Part shown: piece by piece, positions 55,985 to 64,000 of the stretch | How positions within the stretch are numbered: the first letter of the stretch is position 1 | Layout of the letters: each line of letters starts with the position of its first letter | Assembly: GCA_963704895.1 (NCBI GenBank) | Contig: CAVPID010000002.1 | Span: forward strand, 806,001-870,000 | Source of the DNA: Eudoraea sp963704895 | GTDB taxonomy: Bacteria; Bacteroidota; Bacteroidia; Flavobacteriales; Flavobacteriaceae | Reading direction: 5' to 3' | DNA: 64,000 bases | Position numbers and translations under genes: made by a program | Notes under the pieces: generated by a model | Told to the model about the DNA's origin: nothing | Seen by the model: the letters and a program-made list of their open reading frames with translations, nothing else | The model's database searches: none

Positions 55985-58153
55985 TCAGGTATTTAAGGCG
56001 TTTAACACTCTTTCCGGAGTAAAAGGTAAATGCCTGAGGTGTTTACCGGTTAATTTAAGGAAGGCGTTGGCAATGGCACAGGCAACTAAAGGAGTGCCAG
56101 ATTCACCCACTCCCCGGGGTGTTTCACGAGATTCAATCATTTCAGTTTCTACGCTTTCAGGAATATCTGACATTCTCAATATTTCATAATCATTGAAGTT
56201 GGACTGTTGTACCTGTCCATTAACTATGGTCAGCTGTTCTTTAAGTACACTGCTAATACCCATTAATATGCCACCTTCCATTTGTGCCCTAACATTATCT
56301 GGTTGTATTACTATTCCCGCATCACTTGCAGTCCAAAAATGATGTACATTTATTTTGCCGGTTTTTCTATCCACGGAAATTTCACAAACACCTGTGCTTA
56401 ATGTACCGCTTCGCTCTAAAAAAGCAATCCCTTTGGCACGGTTATCAGCAATATTTGAATGCCAATCAGACATGGCTATAGCTTTCTCTAATGTTGCAAG
56501 GCCCCTTGGTGATTTACGCAATAAAATCCTTCTAAAATCGGCAGGATCTTTCTTGAAATAAGCAGCTATTTCATCGACCATGCACTCTATCGCAAATTTG
56601 TTGGGGCCGTGGCCCACCGAACGCCAGTGCTTTAGCCTTATACCTTCAGAAACTTCCCGCCATTCTGCATATTTATTAGGAATATCATAATAATCAATTC
56701 GGATACCGCTGGCAACCAAATTACCACCATCTCCAACCACACAATGTGAAAAACCTGTTATATTCCCGTGAGCATCTGCAGAGGCTTTTAGTCTTTGCAG
56801 AGTTAAAGGCCTATAGGCACCATAACTAACGTCATCTTCACGTGTCCAAATTAATTTTACCGGTCTGGGAGCAACCTCTCTGGCTAAACCTGTTCCTTCC
56901 AAAACAAAATCTGTCATACTTCTTCTGCCAAAGCCACCCCCCAAATACTGCAGATTTATTTTTACATTTTCTGCCGGAATCCCCAGGTACTTGGGAACTC
57001 CAAGTTTAGAATCAAAACCCTGCTGACTTCCAACCCAAACCTCAGCTGAGTTTCCATCTGTCCCAACCTGCACTACGGCATTAAGAGGTTCCATTTGGGC
57101 GTGATAGACATAATCATTTTTAAAATCAACACTAAAGGTTTTTGCTGCTGATTTAATGGCGCCAATAACATCTCCTTCATTCGTAATCACTTTACCTGCT
57201 GATTTCCCTGAGGCTATTTTTTCATATTTTTTATAACACTCCTGAGAATTGAAACCGCTTGCAGAAGATTCACTCCAGGTAATATTAAGCCGTTTTTTGG
57301 CAGCAAGAGCCTGATCTAAAGTTTCTGCAACTATGCCAATGGCATAATCAAAGGGTACTATTTTCAGCACCCCTCTTAAGGCCAGGATTTCAGATTCATT
57401 ATTCAGGGTTGGTCGTGCTCCATGGAGATTACCGCGCTCCAGTACCCCATAGAGCATTTCTGGTAATTGAATATCAATGGCAAACTGGGTGGTTCCCTTT
57501 ACCTTTTCGGGAATATCTACGCGTGGCCGGTCTATCCCTATAAACCGATAGTTTTTAGGATCTTTGAACTCTGATTCTGAGAATTCCGGTAGCTTTTCGG
57601 GCATATTCAGAAAGGGAATCAAATTACCATACCCAATCCTTTTGTTATCCCGCCCGTTAATTACTTCACCATTGGAAGTGCTAAGCTCCTCCATAGGTAC
57701 TTTCCAATGCTCGGAGGCACTATACATTAAAATATAACGGGCCTGAGCACCGGCCTGCCTCATTATGGAGTAGTAACCATAGGTTATCATACTACCGGCT
57801 GAAAGCATTACCTTATTATTTGGGCTCCATTTATCCGATCCGTATATATGGGATTCCTGTGGCGAGAACTCTACAGAGATCTTAGACCAATCTGCATCCA
57901 TTTCTTCTGCAAAGATTGCAGGTAATGAGGTCATGGATCCCTGGCCCATTTCAGCCGCGGGATTATATATAGTAATCTGGCCGTCTTCAGCTAATTTCAC
58001 CCAAGCTGTTAGCTGATGTTTTTTTAAAAGTTTTTGTACCTCCTTGTTGTTTTTACAGGAAATCATTTGAGGCAGGAGACCGGAAACACCAATAAATAAG
58101 GCAACCTCACCTGAGGTTTTAAGAAATTCTCTTCTACTTACTGCTTTACTCAT
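55985..58153 (-). CDS. Molybdopterin-binding aldehyde/isoquinoline oxidoreductase large subunit (IorB-like)
   Basis: 722 residues of the xanthine dehydrogenase family. A Tat-type signal with SRREFLKTSG (6-15) precedes LLPQMISC (about 25-32), which could also act as a lipobox. AAEMGQGSMTSLPAIFAEEMD, GGGFGRRSMTDFVLEG and the RETPRGVGESGTP motif with the putative catalytic Glu are typical of the IorB/QorB-type twin-domain subunits. Co-encoded with the 2Fe-2S subunit 42 bp upstream. It oxidises an aldehyde or N-heterocycle in the periplasm. No cytochrome or maturation gene (XdhC) is nearby. Confidence 0.92.
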   Translation of the reverse strand: MSKAVSRREFLKTSGEVALFIGVSGLLPQMISCKNNKEVQKLLKKHQLTAWVKLAEDGQITIYNPAAEMGQGSMTSLPAIFAEEMDADWSKISVEFSPQESHIYGSDKWSPNNKVMLSAGSMITYGYYSIMRQAGAQARYILMYSASEHWKVPMEELSTSNGEVINGRDNKRIGYGNLIPFLNMPEKLPEFSESEFKDPKNYRFIGIDRPRVDIPEKVKGTTQFAIDIQLPEMLYGVLERGNLHGARPTLNNESEILALRGVLKIVPFDYAIGIVAETLDQALAAKKRLNITWSESSASGFNSQECYKKYEKIASGKSAGKVITNEGDVIGAIKSAAKTFSVDFKNDYVYHAQMEPLNAVVQVGTDGNSAEVWVGSQQGFDSKLGVPKYLGIPAENVKINLQYLGGGFGRRSMTDFVLEGTGLAREVAPRPVKLIWTREDDVSYGAYRPLTLQRLKASADAHGNITGFSHCVVGDGGNLVASGIRIDYYDIPNKYAEWREVSEGIRLKHWRSVGHGPNKFAIECMVDEIAAYFKKDPADFRRILLRKSPRGLATLEKAIAMSDWHSNIADNRAKGIAFLERSGTLSTGVCEISVDRKTGKINVHHFWTASDAGIVIQPDNVRAQMEGGILMGISSVLKEQLTIVNGQVQQSNFNDYEILRMSDIPESVETEMIESRETPRGVGESGTPLVACAIANAFLKLTGKHLRHLPFTPERVLNALNT

Positions 58154-58195
58154 TAGTTCCGTAAAAAATTTATAGCTTGAAAACGATTTAAGTAT

Positions 58196-58660
58196 TTACT
58201 GATGTTTTTTTGCTGCTATTTCAATAGCTTTTACAATGCGCAAATATGTGCCACAACGACATAAATTTCCATTCATATAAGCTTTTATCTCTTCCTTTGT
58301 TGGATTGGGATTTTCCGCAAGCAGGGCCACAGCCTGCATTATCTGACCTGATTGGCAATAGCCACATTGCGGGGCTTGAGCCTCTATCCAGGCTTTCTGA
58401 ACCGGATGATCACCATCATCTGACAAGCCTTCTATTGTAATAATTTTTTGATTTTTGTTTAAACCACTCATTGGAAGTGCACATGATCTCATTGGCTGGC
58501 CGTCCACATGCACGGTGCAAGATCCACATAAGGCGATACCGCAGCCGTATTTTGTTCCCGTCAGTCCAAGATGTTCCCTCAATACCCAAAGCAATGTAGT
58601 ATCCTCATTAAGATCTACAACATACGTTTTATTGTTAATATTTAAAGATTGAGAAGCCAT
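58196..58660 (-). CDS. 2Fe-2S subunit of molybdenum hydroxylase (IorA-like)
   Basis: 154 residues with an N-terminal plant-type 2Fe-2S domain (GCGIALCGSCTVHVDG-PMRSC, about 39-59) and a C-terminal all-helical 2Fe-2S domain (CGYCQSGQIM near 97-106; GNLCRCGTYLRI near 130-141). Eight cluster Cys are visible. It relays electrons from the molybdenum subunit at 55985 to an acceptor. There is no signal peptide, as expected if the complex is exported by the Tat signal of its partner. It follows the amidotransferase gene by 66 bp. Confidence 0.95.
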   Translation of the reverse strand: MASQSLNINNKTYVVDLNEDTTLLWVLREHLGLTGTKYGCGIALCGSCTVHVDGQPMRSCALPMSGLNKNQKIITIEGLSDDGDHPVQKAWIEAQAPQCGYCQSGQIMQAVALLAENPNPTKEEIKAYMNGNLCRCGTYLRIVKAIEIAAKKHQ

Positions 58661-58726
58661 GCCAGCTTTTAATAGTGCAGGATTAAATTACTTAAAAAAA
58701 TCTAAGAAATAGGTGCTGAACTAATT

Positions 58727-59464
58727 TTATTTATAGGATTTGTATTTGTCTATAAAGCGATTCAGTATTTCTTTCGGCACCGGGGTATTCATTTGACGAA
58801 TTTCCCTGATCAGATCTTCAGCTTCTTCAGGCAGGAAATAACCGGCATGTTTATAAATTTTGACACGCAAAATAAATTCATCAGCATCGGCTTCCGGGTG
58901 AAATTGAGTGGCATATATATTTTTTTTTATTCGAAACATCTGGACCGGACAGGAATCTGAAGATACCAGGAGAACAGCACCAGAAGGAATTGTATCGCAA
59001 GCTTCTTTATGGCCTACCATTGCGGTAAAATTCTTTGGCAGGCCTTTTAAAAGAGGATCTTTCATGCCTTCGTTTGTTATCCATACATCAACACTTCCTA
59101 TGGGTTCAGAAAATTTATTAGATATTGTTGCACCGCAATATCTACCCAAAAGTCCATTTCCTGAACAGGCACCAAGAAATGGGAAATCCTGAGGAATCAG
59201 CTTGTCAAAAAGAGCAGTAAAAAATAATTCAACCCTTCTTTGGACGACACTTTTATTGGCTTCCGGGATGCTCACATCAAACGGGCTGCCCCCGGCAATT
59301 ATGGCAGAGTAGTTATGAAGATTAATGTCGGGTATGCTATTTTGTTCTACCCTTACCCGATGCACCTCATCTGCTGTTAAACCTCCGACCCTCAAAATAG
59401 CCTCAAACTCACTGTCGGAAGTTTCGTTTTCTGGTCGCATTTGTAGAATAAGAAATTTTTTCAC
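58727..59464 (-). CDS. Class I glutamine amidotransferase-like protein
   Basis: 245 residues of the class I glutamine amidotransferase fold (PF00117) related to the GMP-synthase glutaminase domain. The nucleophile elbow is GACSGNG with Cys near 99, and the His-Glu pair is in QFHPEAD near 191-197. No synthetase domain is attached. Free-standing members include glutamine-hydrolysing partners and gamma-glutamyl hydrolases. Its partner is not in the vicinity. It lies within the minus-strand catabolic series, 84 bp after the SMP-30-like gene. Confidence 0.9.
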   Translation of the reverse strand: MKKFLILQMRPENETSDSEFEAILRVGGLTADEVHRVRVEQNSIPDINLHNYSAIIAGGSPFDVSIPEANKSVVQRRVELFFTALFDKLIPQDFPFLGACSGNGLLGRYCGATISNKFSEPIGSVDVWITNEGMKDPLLKGLPKNFTAMVGHKEACDTIPSGAVLLVSSDSCPVQMFRIKKNIYATQFHPEADADEFILRVKIYKHAGYFLPEEAEDLIREIRQMNTPVPKEILNRFIDKYKSYK

Positions 59465-59548
59465 GAAATCTCTTTTTAAGAATCTGCAATATTCAGTTTA
59501 CATTGATTTTCCAATGCTGACTTTTATAATGACTACAGTAATAAATTA

Positions 59549-60436
59549 TCAGCGCACCCCGTTCACATTCATTTCCAGGGTATAAACTGAATTCATTGCG
59601 GTAATAAAAAGTATATTTTGACTGGGCCCACCAAATGTAACATTGGCTGTCCATTTTTGGGGTACCGGAATTTGAAGTATTTCTTCCCCTTTTTTATTAA
59701 ATACTGTTACGCCATTGCCGGTCAAATAAACATTACCCTGGTTGTCTATTGTCATCCCGTCTGAACCCATTTCTGTAAAGAGTGTTTTATTACTGAGATC
59801 ACCATTTTCCGAAATAGTAAAACTATATGTTTTTTTATCGCCTATGTCTGCGATATAGATCATTTTACCATCTGGAGTTCCTATTATTCCATTGGGTTGT
59901 ACCAAGTCATCGGCTACAATGCGCAACTCATTAGTATCAGGGGTCAAATAATAAACACGTTCTTTTTCAATTTCTTTTTCCTTACGTTTCCAATACGGTC
60001 TTTGATAATAAGGATCTGTAAAATAAATACCCCCCTTTGCATCTACCCAAAGGTCATTGGGGCCATTGAGTTTTTTTCCTTGAAATTCGTCTACCAGCAC
60101 TGTTGGCTTTTTAGCCTTATCTATTCTCCAAAGTTCAAATTTTTCATCGGCGCATGCCAAAAGATTGCCATCGTGATCAAAATAAAGGCCATTTGCTCTA
60201 CCGGCATCTTCCATATACACAGAGACCGAATTATCTGAAGCGGTCCATTTTATAATTCTGTTATTTGGCTGGTCGGTGAAGTATATATCACCATTTTTAT
60301 CTACTGCCGGGCCTTCGGTAAATTTGTAATCTGCAGCAACCAGAGTGAGGTTGGCCTGATCGGCCACTAGTTCTTGTTTTTGGGCTTTACATCCTATAGC
60401 TAAAAGTAAGATCAGGATTGCATTTAAATGTTTCAT
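59549..60436 (-). CDS. SMP-30/gluconolactonase-like lipoprotein
   Basis: 295 residues. Lipoprotein signal (LLLAIGC), then a six-bladed propeller of the SMP-30/gluconolaconase/LRE family (PF08450): ADYKFTEGPAVDKNGDIYFTDQ near 32-53, LNGPNDLWVDAKGGIYFTDP near 122-141, and LVQPNGIIGTPDGKMIYIAD near 177-196. The Glu of TEGPA and the Asn/Asp of the GPNDLW and QPNGI blocks are the usual metal ligands. It hydrolyses sugar lactones outside the cytoplasm, fitting an oxidised-sugar pathway with the GMC dehydrogenase upstream in sequence. The substrate itself is inferred. Confidence 0.92.
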   Translation of the reverse strand: MKHLNAILILLLAIGCKAQKQELVADQANLTLVAADYKFTEGPAVDKNGDIYFTDQPNNRIIKWTASDNSVSVYMEDAGRANGLYFDHDGNLLACADEKFELWRIDKAKKPTVLVDEFQGKKLNGPNDLWVDAKGGIYFTDPYYQRPYWKRKEKEIEKERVYYLTPDTNELRIVADDLVQPNGIIGTPDGKMIYIADIGDKKTYSFTISENGDLSNKTLFTEMGSDGMTIDNQGNVYLTGNGVTVFNKKGEEILQIPVPQKWTANVTFGGPSQNILFITAMNSVYTLEMNVNGVR

Positions 60437-60464
60437 TGACTTGTTTTTAATAGAATAATAAGAG

Positions 60465-62114
60465 TTAATTTCCAGTCCATCCCGGTCCGCGAACTACCCT
60501 GCCGGGGAAAGCACCAGTATGTTCTCCGTCTTTGAGCACCTGGGTTCCATTTACAAATACATGTTTCATCCCCGTTGCATATTGATGTGGTTTGGCAAAA
60601 GTAGCGTTGTCTTTAATTGTATTGGCGTCAAAAACTACAATGTCTGCATAATATCCTTCTTTTAGAGCGCCCCGATGCTTTAGTTTTAAATTGTTTGCAG
60701 GAAGCGAAGTAAGTTTATAGATAGCTTCCTCCAATGGAATAACTTTTTCGTCGCGCACAAAATGTCCTAATAAGCGTGCAAAGGATCCATAAGCTCTCGG
60801 ATGCGTACTTTGTTCTAAAAACACGCCTTCAGTAGTATAGGATCCTGCATCAGAACAGATGGCCATATAGGGTAGGGCCAGTTTCTTTTTAATATTCTCT
60901 TCAGACATTGAGAAATAAACCACCTGAATTCTGCTATCGTCTTCCTGTATTAAGTCAACTACGGCCTCGGCAGCGGTAATATTTCTTTCCTTAGCTATTT
61001 CGGCAAGGGTTTTACCTATAAGGTGCCTCATTTGTTTATTTCTGAACCCAACTAAAAGGATCTTTTCCGGTGGTACATGAAATTTTATTTCCTGAATCAT
61101 CTGCCTCCTTTTTGCCGATTGCGATATCAGTTCCATTGTTTTGCTATGCCCACCTTCTTTTGCCCATGAAGGCAATAAAATATTTAGACCTGTGGAACTG
61201 GCATTGTACATATACATATCAGTAGTTATTGGCAGACCTTGTTTACGGGCGTTATCCACCAGCTGTATTGCACTGTCCAGTAAATGCCAGTTAGCGGTGC
61301 CTGAGGCTTTAAAGTGATATATTTCGGAGCGTACCCCGGCCTCCTTAGAAATAGTTATTAGTTCCTGAATGGCCTCTAAAAGGTTTTCTTCTTCATCCCT
61401 GATATGGGAAACATACATTCCACCATAGTCTGCGGCAACTTTGGCTAATTCAATAATTTCCTCCGTTTTTGCATGTCCGCTAGGCACATAAATTAATGAT
61501 GTTGATAGACCTACTGCACCTTCCTCCATAGCCTGTTTTGTCAGCTCTTTCATTTTTTCTAATTCAGCTGTGTCTGGAGGCCTGGTTTCGTAATTCATAA
61601 CATATTCCCTTAAGGTTCCATTCCCAACAAAAGAAGCAATATTTGTAGATACACCTTTTTTTTCGAGAAACTCCATGTATTCTCCAAGGGTACTCCAATT
61701 AATTTCGTAATTAATATTTTGTTGTGTTTCTTTCATTTCCAGTTTCATAGCCTCGTTTAACGGGCCCATGGAATGCCCTTCACCCATAACTTCAAGGGTT
61801 ACCCCTTGTCTGATATCCCCTTGTGATCTTCCATCTTCAATCAGCGAAACATTGGCCCAACTTAACATATTAATAAACCCGGGAGCAACGGTGAGTCCGA
61901 TTGCATCTATTTCCAATGAGCCAGCAGCATTTTTTAAATCGCCAACCGCAGCTATGGTGTCCGCATTAATTGCAATATCTCCTTTAAATGACGGTTCACC
62001 TGATCCGTCCATAATTATACCATTTCTGATGACCAGATCATAAGACTTATGGTGCTCACAACTTATGAACAAGCCTATGACCAGTAAAGCTAATACAATT
62101 GGTTTCAATTTCAT
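60465..62114 (-). CDS. D-aminoacylase / N-acyl-D-amino-acid deacylase lipoprotein
   Basis: 549 residues from ATG 62114 (ATG 62123 is an alternative). Lipoprotein signal (GLFISC), then an amidohydrolase of the D-aminoacylase type: DLVIRNGIIMDGSG near 26-39, APGFINMLSWANVSL near 76-90, SHIRDEEENLLEAIQE near 237-252 and FKASG near 271-275. The usual metal-ligand motif HxH of the family reads NMLSW here instead of DxHxH, so one conserved metal-site motif is changed. HRGALKEGYYADIVVFD near the C-terminus is typical. It would deacylate N-acyl-D-amino acids in the periplasm if the metal site is functional. Confidence 0.88.
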   Translation of the reverse strand: MKLKPIVLALLVIGLFISCEHHKSYDLVIRNGIIMDGSGEPSFKGDIAINADTIAAVGDLKNAAGSLEIDAIGLTVAPGFINMLSWANVSLIEDGRSQGDIRQGVTLEVMGEGHSMGPLNEAMKLEMKETQQNINYEINWSTLGEYMEFLEKKGVSTNIASFVGNGTLREYVMNYETRPPDTAELEKMKELTKQAMEEGAVGLSTSLIYVPSGHAKTEEIIELAKVAADYGGMYVSHIRDEEENLLEAIQELITISKEAGVRSEIYHFKASGTANWHLLDSAIQLVDNARKQGLPITTDMYMYNASSTGLNILLPSWAKEGGHSKTMELISQSAKRRQMIQEIKFHVPPEKILLVGFRNKQMRHLIGKTLAEIAKERNITAAEAVVDLIQEDDSRIQVVYFSMSEENIKKKLALPYMAICSDAGSYTTEGVFLEQSTHPRAYGSFARLLGHFVRDEKVIPLEEAIYKLTSLPANNLKLKHRGALKEGYYADIVVFDANTIKDNATFAKPHQYATGMKHVFVNGTQVLKDGEHTGAFPGRVVRGPGWTGN

Positions 62115-62163
62115 TCTATACATTTAGTTTGCTATTATACTGTTTCATTTTTTCCGGTGCGTT

Positions 62164-63522
62164 TCAGCTATATAATTTAATAATACCCAAAATGCCAACA
62201 CCTAGAATACTCAATATACTTATCCATAGCGCAAAATCATAAAAAAATCCGTGTTTGAAAAGCGGTTGTGTTCTAAAGTATCGAAAGTGGATTACCGCAA
62301 AAACTACCAGAAAAAGTAGGAATGAACCAACAATACCGCCTGTTAACACCATAAGAACAGGTAACTTAATGAATACAAAAAGCAAGGCCCACAATAAAGG
62401 GATTACCCATGCAAGAACTGCAATTGTTTTTTTACGTTGCTTAAAGTTAGAAAAACTGATCCATCCTATTTGCCCAAATATATCGGTAATCTGTCTGGTC
62501 CATGCCGCCAAAGCAGCGAATAGGGTAGAGAATAAGGTGATAAACGCTCCTATAAGAAACGCAGATTTTGCATAAGGTCCTAAAGATTCAGTATACATGG
62601 CAGACAGCGTCTCTACCATTGCATATCCTTCAGGCACAAAACCCTGAGCATGAAGCACAGCCGCTCCAAGTAAATAGAAAGCGGCAGTTACAGATGTATA
62701 TATGCACATGGCAATAATCGCATCCAATTTCATAACTTTTAACCATCCCTCGGCCCTTGACTTCCATTCTTCAGAATTGTCATTCTTACCTGTAAAAGCC
62801 GCGTAGCCTTTTTCAAGGCACCAATAGTTGTAATGTATTATCTCATCTCCACCGACACCTGTTATCCCAAAAGCCCCTATGGCAACCGCTACGGCTTCTT
62901 TCGGCAAATTAAATTGAAGCCCGCTCCATATACTTTCAAAAGATATCTGATAAGGTGTAAACTTTAGAAAATAAAGGGAAGCAAATGTGAAAATTGTAAA
63001 GAACCCGATCATGCTTAGGGAAAATTTTTCAATAAAAGAATAATACCCCCTGTAAATCATCAATGCAACGATTATTGCTATTCCAAAACAAAAGACCGGA
63101 ACACCAATTCCCGGAACGGCTATGTTTAATATTATGGCCACACCACCTACGATACCTCCAACTTGCAAAAGTTTTATGGTCATTACGGCCAATACCGTCC
63201 AGACTGTCCACCTGGCTTTGCCGAAAACAGGCCCCGGAAGCTTATTAAATGCCTGCATAGCGGTTTCCCCAGTCAGGATTGTATGTTTTCCAAATTCTAA
63301 TTGGACCGCTACTTTCACTAAACAGCTAACAATAATCACCCAAAATGTAATAAATCCGGCTTCTGCCCCAAGAGTTGTTGTAGCTATTAATTCTCCAGAA
63401 CCTACTATGGAAGCAGAAAGTATAAAGCTGGGTCCAAGAAATTTCAGACGTTCCCTGAAAGTAGAAGGAGGATGTTTTATTTTATCTTGGGATAGTAAAT
63501 AGGGGTCTAATGATTCGGACAT
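62164..63522 (-). CDS. Nramp-like divalent metal/other-cation transporter
   Basis: 452 residues with about 11 membrane helices of the Nramp family (PF01566). LKFLGPSFILSASIVGSGELIATTTLGAEAG near 26-56 is helix 1, but the canonical metal-binding DPGN motif reads GSGE (about 43-46). Helix 6 has GAFGITGVGGDEIIHYN near 219-235 without the usual MPHN. This type of noncanonical Nramp-related transporter in Bacteroidota therefore probably carries something other than Mn/Fe, or uses other ligands. It follows the sugar isomerase at 63553 by 30 bp and precedes the D-aminoacylase by 49 bp. Confidence 0.86.
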   Translation of the reverse strand: MSESLDPYLLSQDKIKHPPSTFRERLKFLGPSFILSASIVGSGELIATTTLGAEAGFITFWVIIVSCLVKVAVQLEFGKHTILTGETAMQAFNKLPGPVFGKARWTVWTVLAVMTIKLLQVGGIVGGVAIILNIAVPGIGVPVFCFGIAIIVALMIYRGYYSFIEKFSLSMIGFFTIFTFASLYFLKFTPYQISFESIWSGLQFNLPKEAVAVAIGAFGITGVGGDEIIHYNYWCLEKGYAAFTGKNDNSEEWKSRAEGWLKVMKLDAIIAMCIYTSVTAAFYLLGAAVLHAQGFVPEGYAMVETLSAMYTESLGPYAKSAFLIGAFITLFSTLFAALAAWTRQITDIFGQIGWISFSNFKQRKKTIAVLAWVIPLLWALLFVFIKLPVLMVLTGGIVGSFLLFLVVFAVIHFRYFRTQPLFKHGFFYDFALWISILSILGVGILGIIKLYS

Positions 63523-63552
63523 TGCTATTTTATTGGCCTATTACATTAATGT

Positions 63553-64000
63553 CTATGAAAGGTTTTTTAAATAGGCCATATTATGCTTCATGCTTTCCAA
63601 AGGATTGCTGGCATATTCTTCCTGTTCTATGAAGATATGTTTTACACCTGAAGCTTTTTTATGAGCCATCATAGACGGAATATCCAGGCCGCCTTTGCCA
63701 AATTCTGTGCTTTCTTTTTTATTCATGTCCATATCCTTAAGGTGCCATAAAGGAAATCTCCCCGGATACTTTTTAAAATAGTCCAATGGGTCCTTGCCGG
63801 CCACAACCACCCATCCGAGATCTAATTCCATATGAACAAGATCTGCTTCGGTATTTGAGAGGAGAACATCATAAAGAACCTGGTTATTTTCAGTTTCAAA
63901 TTCATATTCATGATTGTGATAACCGAATTTAAGCCCCAATTTTTTACATGCTTCACCGGCCTTATTAAATTCTTCAGCTACCTTTTTATAATTATCTACA
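63553..64000 (-). CDS. Sugar phosphate isomerase/epimerase-like protein, C-terminal part
   Basis: The frame is open to the window edge, giving the last 148 residues or so. It resembles the exported isomerase at 2046: GYHNHEYEF here versus YHNHDFEF there, HMELDLGWVVVAGKDPLDYFKKYPGRFP, and LWHLKDMD, so the metal-binding residues (Glu/Asp/His) of the PF01261 TIM barrel are present. Whether a signal peptide exists is not visible. It begins the long minus-strand array that continues through the Nramp-like transporter. Confidence 0.88.
   Translation of the reverse strand, partial: VDNYKKVAEEFNKAGEACKKLGLKFGYHNHEYEFETENNQVLYDVLLSNTEADLVHMELDLGWVVVAGKDPLDYFKKYPGRFPLWHLKDMDMNKKESTEFGKGGLDIPSMMAHKKASGVKHIFIEQEEYASNPLESMKHNMAYLKNLS

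Overview
The window reads as chromosomal DNA from a marine-type member of the Bacteroidota, most likely family Flavobacteriaceae. The evidence is a low-GC, A/T-rich background, TonB-dependent receptor plus DUF4249 lipoprotein pairs, a split transketolase, a monomeric NADP isocitrate dehydrogenase, a PF06580/LytTR two-component system, a CFB-specific 'AsnB-like' protein, few Shine-Dalgarno-like sites, and promoters of the TTG / TAnnTTTG type. No rRNA, CRISPR array, prophage or insertion sequence was seen.

Layout. 1-5.4 kb: a glycan or glycoside catabolic locus (GH3 enzyme cut by the window edge, two type-B carboxylesterases, an exported TIM-barrel sugar isomerase) with a Nudix-type regulator and a palindromic operator candidate. 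5.5-11.8 kb: a LytTR two-component operon with dienelactone hydrolase, then a PepSY-like membrane protein, an exported O-methyltransferase, YceI and a serine hydrolase. Three pairs of 10-bp direct repeats, each with a 21-bp period, sit in front of the kinase operon, the PepSY gene and the methyltransferase operon, so this looks like one local regulon. 11.9-23.9 kb: a giant AsmA-like protein, a frameshifted VPS10/BNR protein, an intergenic repeat cluster, tRNA-Lys, aroK, a PyrR-like phosphoribosyltransferase, a TPMT-type methyltransferase, frameshifted S4 and FKBP genes, and a beta-barrel protein. 24-39.4 kb: housekeeping genes (transketolase halves, tgt, LptF/G permease, EamA transporter, accA, dnaB, thrS-infC-rpmI-rplT, glycerate kinase). 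39.4-47.1 kb: TonB receptor/DUF4249 pair, icd, a candidate structured non-coding RNA, and a carboxypeptidase-regulatory-domain protein. 47.4-64 kb: a long minus-strand catabolic array (myo-inositol oxygenase with SSS symporter, two exported DinB-like proteins, esterase, SLC13 permease, GMC oxidoreductase with small subunit, molybdenum hydroxylase with 2Fe-2S subunit, glutamine amidotransferase, SMP-30 lactonase, D-aminoacylase, Nramp-like transporter, second sugar isomerase cut by the window edge).

Functionally the two ends are sugar or glycoside oxidation and ester-cleaving gene sets, and the middle is core metabolism and translation. Five genes carry nine frame breaks that can each be repaired by removing exactly one base. 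The uniform direction suggests either sequence error or recent decay and should be settled before the genes are called dead.

The most interesting items are the three-promoter LytTR regulon, the roughly 410-nt RNA gene with its own promoter and terminator, the Nudix regulator with a degenerate catalytic box next to a perfect inverted repeat, and the intergenic repeat family around the VPS10 gene.
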